From Anaerolineales bacterium (lineage in GTDB: Bacteria > Chloroflexota > Anaerolineae > Anaerolineales > UBA4823): a DNA stretch of 43,663 nucleotides. The notes beneath the pieces were generated by a model. That model ran no database searches. It saw only the letters and a list, made by a program, of their open reading frames with translations, and was not told the origin of the DNA. The translations under genes and the position numbers were made by a program. Where the stretch lies: assembly GCA_016935755.1 (NCBI GenBank), contig JAFGQI010000080.1:1-43663 (forward strand). Direction: 5' to 3'. Positions within the stretch are counted from its first letter, which is position 1. The number at the start of each line of letters is the position of its first letter. Shown here piece by piece: positions 26,809 through 35,249 of the stretch.

Positions 26809-29800
26809 ATGCCCTCTCCTTTCACTTCGACATCACCCCTCACCCAGGCTGTCATGACCCTCCTGCGCCAGCATGCAGACGGCCTGTCTATACCCGAGCT
26901 GCGCCGGGAGCTGTTGCGCGCCGGGCGTCCGGGCGTACAGGAGCGTGACCTGGAGCAGATCACCCGTCTGCCTGAATTCCACCGCCTGCCCGGCGGCAAA
27001 ATTATCCTGCGCGAGATGGAGCCCGCTGCAGCCTACGAACCAGAAGAGCCGCTGCCCCCCGAGCTGCCCTATGCTGATACTCCTTCCACACTTCGCGACC
27101 TCCCTTCCCTGCAATCTTTTGTGATCTTCGACCTGGAGACAAACGGTCTATCCCCGGACAGCGCTGATTTCTTCCAGCTCAGCGCGATCAAGATCGTTGA
27201 TGGACAGCCTGTCACACCTTTTTTAGATGCTTATGCCCGGGTGGATACTCGCTCCATCACTCGGGCGCTGCGCGATAAGCTGCACTTCGATGAGTTGGGA
27301 TTGGATGCCAGAATTGCTGAGGCAGGCACGCAGGCTGAAGCAGTAGCTCAGTTATGCGCCCTTGCCGGCAGCCTGCCCCTGGTAGCGCATAATGGAACCT
27401 TCGATATTGCCTTTATCCGCAAGCACCTCCCTGATCTGCCTAATCCGCTAGTCGATTCGCTCGAGCTGTTCTGCCTGGCCTACCCGGCCGAACCATCCCA
27501 TCGTCTAGAGGCATTATGCCAAAAGCTCGGTTACACGGCTGATGGGGAACGCTGGGAAGCTGTACTGGCAGTGGACGCGGCGCTGGGTATCTCCTCCAGC
27601 CTGGGGCTGCCTGCCCAAAACCTGTTCCACAGCGCGATTTTCGACTGCCTGGCTTTACACCTGGTTCTGCAGGATGCTCGGGCCAGGCTGGCAAATCTGC
27701 CTGAAGCATATAAATTACAGCTGCGCTGGTTAACGGAGGAATTGGGGAATTGGATCGGCGCGCCTGTACAGGAAAGGCCTGAGAACATACCGTTTGAAGA
27801 TCTGTCAGGTCTGATCCGACTGCGAAGCTGGGGGCAGGAAGCAGCCAACCCATCCATCCCAACGACATCTGGTCTTACATTCAAAGAATCAGCAGTCCTA
27901 GCGCTGTACGATCGCCTGGTAGCGGCACATAATTGGCAACCACGTCCGGCGCAGCGTGAGATGGCAGGGCATGTTGCGGCGCGTTTTGCCCGCGGCGGAC
28001 GGGCGATGATCGAAGCGCCTACCGGCACAGGGAAAACTCTGGCCTATGCCATCCCCGCCGCCGTATGGTCGCAGGCCAGTGGGGAGCAGGTGGTGATCTC
28101 ATCCAGCACCAAAGCCCTCCAGGATCAGTTCCAAGGCGATCTCCAGCGACATGTGCAGCCCCATCTGCCGTTTACGTTTAAATACGCGGTGCTGAAAGGT
28201 CAGGAGAATTACTTATGCCTAACGCGCCTGTGGGATGCTTACCAGGAAGCATTCTATGGTCCTCAATCCGGCCGTACACCTTTTGAGGAAAAGCTGGCGT
28301 TGCTCTATCTGCTACGTTATGCCGAAGAGACTCCCGATGGCGACCTGCAGAACACCAGCTACTGGCTGCAGCAACGCTTCCCGGTATTGGCCTACCTGAA
28401 GACGCAGCTAAGATCAGAACGCGAGACCTGTGGCCCAGCCTGTGATTATTATCCTTACTGCTTCCACCCACGGGCAAAAGCGTTAGCGGATACAGCTAAT
28501 ATCTTAATTGTCAACCACACCTTGCTGCTGGTCAGGCGCTGGAACGAAGACCGCCTGATGAATCTCGTTCTCGATGAGGCGCATAACCTGGAAGAAGCCG
28601 CCACCAACATGCTGACTGAAGAGGCTTCACGCGAGCTGATTGAAATGCTGCTCAACCGCTTGCTGCGGCATGACGGCGAGCGCGGCGCTCTGATTCGGGC
28701 GCGGCGGTATTTGAGCGACGTGGCCGCGTTCAATCGCGCTGCTGGATCTGTGCGCCGCTTGGGAAAACGGGTGCGCGAGTTTGGCGGCTACCTGCGAGAA
28801 TATGTTGAGCGTCGTGGAGTGAATTTCCACACGCGATATGGAGCCACCTTACGTCTGAAAGCTGCTCCCCGCCAAATGAATTACTTCACCTGGCAGCATG
28901 TCCAGCGCGCCCTGGATGAGATCCTGCGCGAAATGAGAGAATTAAACTCTGCGCTCCGGGGCATTAGTAGCCAATTAGATCCAGCCGATAAGAGGATGAA
29001 GGCTCTGAGCCTGGAGCTGCAGGCTGTATGCGCTCGCCTGTTTGGCCAGCCTGAAGAGCCAGGCCAATACACCTTGCTCGAAGAGATCCCACAGGTATTA
29101 TTCGATCCACTGGTAATTGTGCATTGGATTGAATTAGGGCTGCGGGGGCAGGCTGAGGGCCATGATATCCGGCCAGAACAGATCAATTGGGCTTTGAAAC
29201 GAGCACCTGTCTCTGTGGCTGACCAATTGAGAGAGAAAATATACCAGCGCGCGCGCTCATTAATCTTGACTTCAGCCACGCTGACCCTGGCGGAGGGGGG
29301 ATTTAACTTTTTCGAACAGCATTTGGGTTTGCACGGTCTGCTGGGAGAGGATGATTTGATCCAACTGCCCAAGGAGTTCAATTACGCTGAACAGGTGCTG
29401 TTGGGTATGCCTGGCTACCTGAGAGCCAGTGCACGTTATGACGAAATTACGCGCTTCCAGGAGGAAATGGCGCGCGAGCTAACTTGCTTCTTCAATTTTA
29501 CCGAAGGGCGCGGATTGGTCCTCCACACAGCTCGTACCCGCATGGAATACGTTGCCAATGAATTAGAGCAATCTCTAAAACACCTGCCTGTCTACTGGCA
29601 AAGCGAAGGATCATCCAGCCGTCTGCTTAAGGAAGAATTTGCTGCCAGGGAAGAATCGATTCTGCTCGGACTGCGCTCATTTTGGGAAGGGGTGGATGTT
29701 CCCGGTCCTTCCCTGAGCTACCTGGTAATCGAAAAGCTGCCATTTCCAATACCCAGCGAGCCGATCATCGAAGCCCGTCGTGAACTGGTCGTCTCGCAGG

Positions 29801-32364
29801 GCGGGAATGAATGGATGGATTATTTAATACCCCTGGCAGCGCTGCATTTCAAGCAGGGATTTGGCCGCCTGATGCGCAGGCCTGAAGATCGCGGCGTGGT
29901 GCTCTTCATGGATAAACGCCTGCGCAGCGGCGCCTTCTATCGAGAAGCTGTGCTAAGCTCACTACCGGGTTACAAACGCACTGACGACCTGATTGAGGCA
30001 GAAGAGAGCCGAATTGAGTTTTATCGAGCTATCGCAGGTCACATGCAGCAGGTTTTCGACTGGGACTGGGAGCAGCGTCTGGAAATGTTCCCCTGCATCC
30101 GGGAAGAAATCATCCCGGAAATTGAACAGCTGCTGCGCCAGTTCACCCTGCCTACCCATATCCCTAAACAGGCTTTTCATCAGTATCTGGAATGGCTGAC
30201 CCAGGCTGCCAGCCTGCTGATCGAAGGCTTTCAATCCTTCAAACCGGAACAGATACAAGCCATGCAATCCATCCTGGCTGGTCAAGATACATTGGTAGTG
30301 CTGCCTACAGGTTCGGGCAAATCCATCACCTTCCAGCTGCCTGCTCTATTACGAGATGGTGTTACCTTAGTTTTTTCACCTCTCATCGCCCTGATGCGGG
30401 ATCAGGTTGATAAACTACGTGGACAGGGTCTCACATTGGTGGATTATATCGTGAGCGGGCAGAGCGGCGCGCACCGTGACGATGTCTACCGGCGAATGAC
30501 GAAGGGGCAGCTGCGTCTGGTATATATCGCTCCTGAGCGGATCCGTGATGCTGCGCTTGCAGAGGCTCTTCACAATTCAAGCGTGATCCAGATCGTGGTA
30601 GACGAAGCCCACTGTGTACAGATGTGGGGGCACAATTTCCGCCCTGATTTTCTCAAGATCCCCTCCCTGTTTTCTGATGAACGGCCTCCCCTGGCTGCCT
30701 TTACAGCCACGGCAACCAGCGAAACACGCTCTGGGATTTCTGAAGGATTGAACCTACGACCTGATTTTAACCTCATCACCCGCTCCATAGATCGCCCAGA
30801 ATTGAAATTTCTTGTCTACAATGCACAATCTTCCCCGGAACGCATCATCAACAAGCCTGATAAGCTGCGCGTGCTGATCAAAATATTGCGCGCCGCCCAG
30901 CGCCGCGATGAAATTGCCCTGGTTTACACATCCACCGTGCGACAGGCCGAACAGCTTTCCCGGCAGCTTAATTTACACGGGTTTAGTGTCCGTTACTATC
31001 ACGGGCGAATGAATACCCAAGCAAGAGAGGAAGTCCAAGAACTATTCCGCGAAGGGATTGTAAAAATTATCGTTGCCACCAAGGCCTTCGGCATGGGAAT
31101 CGACAAATCTGACGTGCGCTATGTCATCCATTTCGATATTCCCGGCGATATCGAATCCTACTTTCAAGAAGTTGGCCGCGCCGGACGAGATGGGCAAACA
31201 GCCTATTGTGTTTTGCTATACCACACCAGCGATCTGGGCACCCAACAATATTTTATTAAGAAGGCATTCCCTGAAGAGGATGAACTAAATAGTTTAGTCT
31301 TAGCCCTGCGTTCATGCAATCGAGGCAACAACCGCCTTTTGGTAAAACCTGACGACCTGGCATCAGAATCTGGCATCGATATAGAACGCCTGGATGTTGC
31401 TTTGCATCTGTTGGAACGTTTGGGGTTTATCCATCGTTCATTCAATTTTACTCTGTTGGCCAACTTGCTGTTAAATCGAAGCGCCCCATGGATTTCGGAA
31501 CACCTGGGAAATGGAAAGGCAGGACTTTTTGACGCCCTAGTTGGAAGCAGTGGTGCCTCAGATAAACGCGGCATCCAGCTTGATCTGCTGAATACCGCTC
31601 AAGCCATTGGTGTCGACCCGATTGCTCTGGATTTCCTGCTATTGGAAATATCATCCAAAGGCTGGGCTGTCTATCGCCCCTGGGACCGCGGCTATATCAT
31701 TGAGCCTCTAGAAAAATTGACGGGGAGCGACTCCGCACATTTAAGCCAGGCTGATACTGCCAGTTTACGACAGGCAATGCAGCGTAACCTCAAGCGAATG
31801 GTACAGTTTGCTGAAAGCCTGGGAACTGGCGACTGCCGTCGCGGCTATCTCCTCCGGTATTTCGATGAATCCATAATTGAACGCCCTTCGCCATGTTGTG
31901 ACCTGTGCAACTCAGCGATGCCGGTTCCCTGGCAGGATGTACCATCCGAGGAAGTAAGTGATTTACCTGCTGGGATTAACCCAGAATACGTTGTCCTCCG
32001 CACAATCGATTGGAATGACAGTCTATCTCATGGCGAATATACCAGGCCATATAACGAAACTACCCTAGCACATGTACTCAGTGGAAATGTTTACGCCACA
32101 GTAAAATATGAAGTAGATCCTATCCGAAAACTGCGTCGAATGAAACGCTTGGAATCATCGCCATATTTTGGTGTATTGCAAGGAATACCCGGTGGATATA
32201 AGACAATTTTGAAAATAATGACGAAATTATGCAACCTGGGTTATGCTCAGATAAACAACATTGAATTTATGAATTCCACTAATGAGATGATTCAATATAA
32301 AGCCCCTACCTTGAGTCAGAAAGGTCGAGAGCAAATACAATCAGGGATGTATGTATCTGAGTAG
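26809..32364 (+). CDS. DnaQ-like exonuclease / DinG-type helicase / RecQ helicase fusion
   Basis: An 1851-residue single chain. (a) Residues 10-70 are winged-helix-like. (b) A DEDDh exonuclease has D108-L-E110, D199 in HNGTFD, and H274/D279. (c) A DinG/XPD-type helicase has Walker A APTGTGKT at 403-410, four Fe-S cysteines C470, C541, C545 and C551, DEAH 589-592, and QGFGRLMRR from Q1016. (d) A RecQ helicase has LPTGSGKS at 1165-1172, DEAHCVQMWGHNFRPD from 1265, QEVGRAGRDG from 1453, zinc cysteines C1676, C1696/C1697 and C1700, and an RQC-like winged helix ending TLSQKGREQ. All catalytic motifs look intact. DnaQ-DinG fusions are known in Firmicutes; joining to RecQ in one chain is unfamiliar to me. 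It starts nine bases after the 317-residue gene. It likely unwinds and trims DNA in repair or defence. Confidence 0.93.
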   Translation: MPSPFTSTSPLTQAVMTLLRQHADGLSIPELRRELLRAGRPGVQERDLEQITRLPEFHRLPGGKIILREMEPAAAYEPEEPLPPELPYADTPSTLRDLPSLQSFVIFDLETNGLSPDSADFFQLSAIKIVDGQPVTPFLDAYARVDTRSITRALRDKLHFDELGLDARIAEAGTQAEAVAQLCALAGSLPLVAHNGTFDIAFIRKHLPDLPNPLVDSLELFCLAYPAEPSHRLEALCQKLGYTADGERWEAVLAVDAALGISSSLGLPAQNLFHSAIFDCLALHLVLQDARARLANLPEAYKLQLRWLTEELGNWIGAPVQERPENIPFEDLSGLIRLRSWGQEAANPSIPTTSGLTFKESAVLALYDRLVAAHNWQPRPAQREMAGHVAARFARGGRAMIEAPTGTGKTLAYAIPAAVWSQASGEQVVISSSTKALQDQFQGDLQRHVQPHLPFTFKYAVLKGQENYLCLTRLWDAYQEAFYGPQSGRTPFEEKLALLYLLRYAEETPDGDLQNTSYWLQQRFPVLAYLKTQLRSERETCGPACDYYPYCFHPRAKALADTANILIVNHTLLLVRRWNEDRLMNLVLDEAHNLEEAATNMLTEEASRELIEMLLNRLLRHDGERGALIRARRYLSDVAAFNRAAGSVRRLGKRVREFGGYLREYVERRGVNFHTRYGATLRLKAAPRQMNYFTWQHVQRALDEILREMRELNSALRGISSQLDPADKRMKALSLELQAVCARLFGQPEEPGQYTLLEEIPQVLFDPLVIVHWIELGLRGQAEGHDIRPEQINWALKRAPVSVADQLREKIYQRARSLILTSATLTLAEGGFNFFEQHLGLHGLLGEDDLIQLPKEFNYAEQVLLGMPGYLRASARYDEITRFQEEMARELTCFFNFTEGRGLVLHTARTRMEYVANELEQSLKHLPVYWQSEGSSSRLLKEEFAAREESILLGLRSFWEGVDVPGPSLSYLVIEKLPFPIPSEPIIEARRELVVSQGGNEWMDYLIPLAALHFKQGFGRLMRRPEDRGVVLFMDKRLRSGAFYREAVLSSLPGYKRTDDLIEAEESRIEFYRAIAGHMQQVFDWDWEQRLEMFPCIREEIIPEIEQLLRQFTLPTHIPKQAFHQYLEWLTQAASLLIEGFQSFKPEQIQAMQSILAGQDTLVVLPTGSGKSITFQLPALLRDGVTLVFSPLIALMRDQVDKLRGQGLTLVDYIVSGQSGAHRDDVYRRMTKGQLRLVYIAPERIRDAALAEALHNSSVIQIVVDEAHCVQMWGHNFRPDFLKIPSLFSDERPPLAAFTATATSETRSGISEGLNLRPDFNLITRSIDRPELKFLVYNAQSSPERIINKPDKLRVLIKILRAAQRRDEIALVYTSTVRQAEQLSRQLNLHGFSVRYYHGRMNTQAREEVQELFREGIVKIIVATKAFGMGIDKSDVRYVIHFDIPGDIESYFQEVGRAGRDGQTAYCVLLYHTSDLGTQQYFIKKAFPEEDELNSLVLALRSCNRGNNRLLVKPDDLASESGIDIERLDVALHLLERLGFIHRSFNFTLLANLLLNRSAPWISEHLGNGKAGLFDALVGSSGASDKRGIQLDLLNTAQAIGVDPIALDFLLLEISSKGWAVYRPWDRGYIIEPLEKLTGSDSAHLSQADTASLRQAMQRNLKRMVQFAESLGTGDCRRGYLLRYFDESIIERPSPCCDLCNSAMPVPWQDVPSEEVSDLPAGINPEYVVLRTIDWNDSLSHGEYTRPYNETTLAHVLSGNVYATVKYEVDPIRKLRRMKRLESSPYFGVLQGIPGGYKTILKIMTKLCNLGYAQINNIEFMNSTNEMIQYKAPTLSQKGREQIQSGMYVSE

Positions 32365-32477
32365 TCCTCTTGCCAGGATAGTGCGGTGGTATTCACGCCT
32401 CTACTCTCCCAACCTGTACATAGAATCGGTCATCCATCCAACCTCATCCCTTTTTCCTCCTCCTACCCTCTCTATTG

Positions 32478-32483
32478 TATAAT
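32478..32483 (+). promoter_or_regulatory. TATAAT -10 element eight bases upstream of the sulfotransferase ATG
   Basis: A perfect TATAAT ends at 32483 and the ATG is at 32491, so transcription would start at or within a base or two of the start codon, predicting a leaderless mRNA. No ribosome site is present. A pyrimidine-rich tract (about 32430-32475) lies upstream and no -35 is obvious. Confidence 0.5.
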
Positions 32484-32490
32484 TGCCCCC

Positions 32491-33225
32491 ATGATCATCC
32501 TCTCCGTTGGCATGCCGCGCGCCGGCTCTGGCTGGTACTACAACCTGACCAATGATCTGGCGCTGGCGAACGGCGCCCAGGACGCCCGCCAGATCCGCCA
32601 GCGCTACCATCTGCAGAAGATCCTGACCGAGGTCAACTGCAACATCGGCGCGCTGACCCCGCGCCGCCTGCTGCGGGTGCTGGTGCCCTCCCTGTTGGGC
32701 CATACCTTTGTGATCAAGGCGCATGCCGCGCCGACGCCTTTCGCGCTTTTCCTGATCCGCAGCGGACAGCTCCTGACTACCTACATTTACCGCGATCCGC
32801 GCGACGCCCTGCTCTCGGCCTACGAAAACGGGCAGCGCGCTCGCTCCGCCGGGCGTGACAACGCTTTCGCCCAGCTGGTGGATTTCGAGGCCGCTCTGCA
32901 GTTTATGCAGGACTATGTGCGCATCTCAGAAGCCTGGCTGGAGTGCCGCCAGGCCCTGCGCACCCGCTACGAGAACCTCTTACTGGATTACGATGCCGAA
33001 GCGCAGCGGCTGGTGAAGCATATGCGCCTGCCCGCCGATACCCCCCGCCTGGAGAGCATTCTTGATCAATACCGTCCCGAAGCCGCCCAGCCCGACCAGA
33101 AGGGCCTGCATTTCAGCCACGGTAAAATCGGGCGCTTCCGGCAGAAGATGACCCCACAAGAGCAGGAGCGCATGACCCAGGCTTTCCAGCCCTACCTGGT
33201 ACACATGGGCTACCCGCTCGATTAG
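32491..33225 (+). CDS. Sulfotransferase-domain protein
   Basis: A 244-residue protein. The N-terminus ILSVGMPRAGSGWYYNLT has the shape of the PAPS 5'-phosphate loop. Near residue 95 YIYRDPRDALLSAYENG matches the 3'-phosphate-binding RDPRDxxxSxY motif of sulfotransferases. Late KIGRFRQKMTPQEQERMTQ resembles the family's GxxGxWK-type end with the substitution K-I-G-R-F-R. ATG 32491 was chosen because family similarity begins there and a -10 lies immediately upstream; the open frame starting at 32386 has no support. The acceptor is unknown; a glycan or lipid is possible, but the gene stands apart from the polysaccharide cluster. Confidence 0.8.
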   Translation: MIILSVGMPRAGSGWYYNLTNDLALANGAQDARQIRQRYHLQKILTEVNCNIGALTPRRLLRVLVPSLLGHTFVIKAHAAPTPFALFLIRSGQLLTTYIYRDPRDALLSAYENGQRARSAGRDNAFAQLVDFEAALQFMQDYVRISEAWLECRQALRTRYENLLLDYDAEAQRLVKHMRLPADTPRLESILDQYRPEAAQPDQKGLHFSHGKIGRFRQKMTPQEQERMTQAFQPYLVHMGYPLD

Positions 33226-33231
33226 AACCCG

Positions 33232-33240
33232 TGTTAGAAT
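33232..33240 (+). promoter_or_regulatory. Extended -10 element TGTTAGAAT upstream of the pan operon
   Basis: TG-T-TAGAAT begins seven bases after the sulfotransferase stop. The predicted start is near 33247, just before the first leader hairpin at 33249. Confidence 0.55.
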
Positions 33241-33246
33241 TGATGA

Positions 33247-33345
33247 TGCTCGGATCCTGAGAAATCGGGACCGAGACACACGCAGTGACCTTTATTGCTG
33301 CGAGGAACCCAGCCCGAGTGACGGATCGACGGATGACCTGTCACT
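33247..33345 (+). ncRNA. Candidate pan-motif RNA in the leader of panB
   Basis: The 5' leader holds two hairpins. The first pairs CTCGG (33249-33253) with CCGAG (33271-33275) and TCCTGA (33255-33260) with TCGGGA (33265-33270), around a GAAA loop, leaving A33254 bulged. The second pairs GTGAC (33318-33322) with GTCAC (33340-33344), and GGATC with a GAT...CC arm that leaves a bulged GA. The pan motif is a known conserved RNA, found in Chloroflexi among others, upstream of panB, panC and panD; it consists of hairpins with bulged adenosines. Location and shape fit. I could not compare it with the consensus. Confidence 0.5.
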
Positions 33346-33397
33346 TCCACATTTTTGGCCTCTACCACTGCGAAATCGGTTTTGCAAGGAGAGTACC

Positions 33398-34285
33398 ATG
33401 TCAACCCAAACACTTCAATTATCCCCTCCAACAGAGCGCAAAAAAGTTACCCTGCCCTATCTGCGCACCAAAAAGCAGCGCGGCGAACCCATCAGCATGC
33501 TCACCGCCTATGACTATCCCACCGCCCTGCTGATCGACCAGAGCGGGATCGACCTCATTCTGGTGGGCGATTCGCTCGGCATGGTCGTGCTCGGCTACCC
33601 CAATACCCTGTCCGTCACTATGGAGGATATGCTGCACCACTGCCGGGCGGTAGCCAGAGGCGCGCAGGGCGCCCTGCTGGTGGGCGATATGCCCTTCATG
33701 TCCTACCAGGTCTCGACCGCCGAGGCGATACGCAACGCCGGGCGCTTCCTGCAGGAAGCTGGCATGGACGCGGTCAAGCTGGAGGGGGGCCGGGAGCGCC
33801 TGGAGGCCATCCGGGCGATCGTCACGGCAGGCATCCCGGTGATGGGGCATCTGGGACTGACCCCTCAGTCGGTCCACCAGCTGGGCAGCTTTCGACCCCA
33901 GGCGCGCCAGGCCGCCGCGGCCCTGCGCCTGCTGCAGGACGCCCTGCTGCTGCAGGAGGCGGGCTGCTTCAGCCTCGTGCTGGAATCGATCCCCGCCCGG
34001 GTGGCAGAATCGGTCTCCTCCAGGCTGGAAATCCCTACCATCGGCATCGGCGCGGGGGCGGGCTGCGATGGGCAGGTGCTGGTGACTCATGATCTGCTGG
34101 GCCTGTTCGAGCGCTTTACCCCACGCTTCGTCAGGCAGTATGCTCAGCTGGGCGAAGCCATGCGCCAGGCCTTTGAAGCCTACAAGGCCGAGGTGGAGAG
34201 GCGCGACTTCCCGGCCCAGGAGCACTGCGTTGAGATGCCCGACGAAGAATGGGAATCCTACCTGGAACAGCTGCAACTGATGTAA
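33398..34285 (+). CDS. panB: 3-methyl-2-oxobutanoate hydroxymethyltransferase
   Basis: A 295-residue protein that transfers a hydroxymethyl group from methylenetetrahydrofolate to alpha-ketoisovalerate, giving ketopantoate. Visible PanB signatures are ISMLTAYDYPTALLIDQSG, LILVGDSLGMVVLGY with a magnesium-binding aspartate, MPFMSYQ, AVKLEGG and VMGHLGLTPQSVHQLG. The end includes IGIGAGAGCDGQVLVTHDLLG, the usual C-terminal landmark. ATG 33398 has AAGGAGA nine bases upstream. It is the first gene of panB-panE-panC-coaX. Regulation by the preceding leader RNA is likely. Confidence 0.97.
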   Translation: MSTQTLQLSPPTERKKVTLPYLRTKKQRGEPISMLTAYDYPTALLIDQSGIDLILVGDSLGMVVLGYPNTLSVTMEDMLHHCRAVARGAQGALLVGDMPFMSYQVSTAEAIRNAGRFLQEAGMDAVKLEGGRERLEAIRAIVTAGIPVMGHLGLTPQSVHQLGSFRPQARQAAAALRLLQDALLLQEAGCFSLVLESIPARVAESVSSRLEIPTIGIGAGAGCDGQVLVTHDLLGLFERFTPRFVRQYAQLGEAMRQAFEAYKAEVERRDFPAQEHCVEMPDEEWESYLEQLQLM

Positions 34286-34305
34286 AATAAACCCTGGAGA
34301 ACAGA

Positions 34306-35244
34306 TTGGTGGATCATCAGCAGAATAACTCAATCTTGATTATGGGCACTGGGGCGATGGCTTGCCTGTTCGCCGCCCGGTTGAGCGCGGCGGGAACAGC
34401 AGTCACACTCTTTGGCACCTGGACGGAGGGGCTGGAGGCGCTGCGTCAGCATGGCGTGCGGGTAGTCGAAGCCGAGCGGACGCCGGTCGCGCCGGAACAC
34501 GAGCGCGCTTATCCTGTCCAGGCGACCGATAACCTGCGCGACTGCCGGGGGGCGCGCTATGCCCTGGTGCTGGTCAAATCCTGGCAGACCAACCGCGCCG
34601 CCGACCAGTTGGCGCGCTGCCTGACGAAAGATGGGCTGGCGCTCACCCTGCAGAATGGCGCCGGGAACTATGAGCTGCTGGCAGACGTGCTGGGCACGCA
34701 CCGGGTAGTCCTGGGCAGCACCACGGTTGGCGCCACCCTGCTCAGTCCTGGCCGCGTACGCCCGGCGGGCGAAGGGGTGATTTCCCTGGGCGCGCACCCC
34801 TCCCTGGCGCCGCTGGCTGCCCGCCTGCGCGCCGCCGGCTTCGTGATCGAAAACGTCCACGACGCCAACGCCCTGCTGTGGGGCAAGCTGATCATCAATG
34901 CGGCCATCAATCCACTCACCGCTCTGCTGGGGTTTACCAACGGCGAACTGCTCCAAAGCCCGTCCGCCCGCGCCTTGATGAGCGCGGTGGCGCGCGAGGC
35001 CGCCGCGGTGGCGGTCGCCCAGGGCATCTCTCTGCCTTACCCGGATCCGGTGGTCGCCGCCGAAAATATCGCCCAGCGCACGGCAGAAAACCGCTCCTCC
35101 ATGCTGCGCGATGTTCTGCGCCATGCCCCCACCGAGATTGACGCCATCAACGGCGCGATTGTCCAGGCTGGCGAGCAGACCGGGGTGCCCACCCCGATCA
35201 ACCGCACCCTCTGGCAGCTGGTGCGGGCTTTGACTGAAGCCTGA
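34306..35244 (+). CDS. panE: 2-dehydropantoate 2-reductase
   Basis: A 312-residue NADPH-dependent reductase that makes pantoate from ketopantoate. The N-terminal dinucleotide loop is ILIMGTGAMACLFAARLSAAG. LVLVKSWQT and LTLQNGAGNYELL (with the family's QNG) follow. The catalytic-lysine region is LLWGKLIINAAINPLTALLG, and the C-terminal STMLRD-like SSMLRDVLRHAPTEIDAINGAI matches the family. The start is either TTG 34306 or GTG 34309; GGAGA at 34296-34300 could serve both. It lies 20 bases after panB. Confidence 0.95.
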   Translation: MVDHQQNNSILIMGTGAMACLFAARLSAAGTAVTLFGTWTEGLEALRQHGVRVVEAERTPVAPEHERAYPVQATDNLRDCRGARYALVLVKSWQTNRAADQLARCLTKDGLALTLQNGAGNYELLADVLGTHRVVLGSTTVGATLLSPGRVRPAGEGVISLGAHPSLAPLAARLRAAGFVIENVHDANALLWGKLIINAAINPLTALLGFTNGELLQSPSARALMSAVAREAAAVAVAQGISLPYPDPVVAAENIAQRTAENRSSMLRDVLRHAPTEIDAINGAIVQAGEQTGVPTPINRTLWQLVRALTEA

Positions 35245-35249
35245 GGGTG

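Noticed and set aside
32386-32490. N-terminal extension of the sulfotransferase
   Set aside because: The extension is low-complexity, contains the -10 element and has no family similarity; the PAPS-binding motif starts right after ATG 32491.
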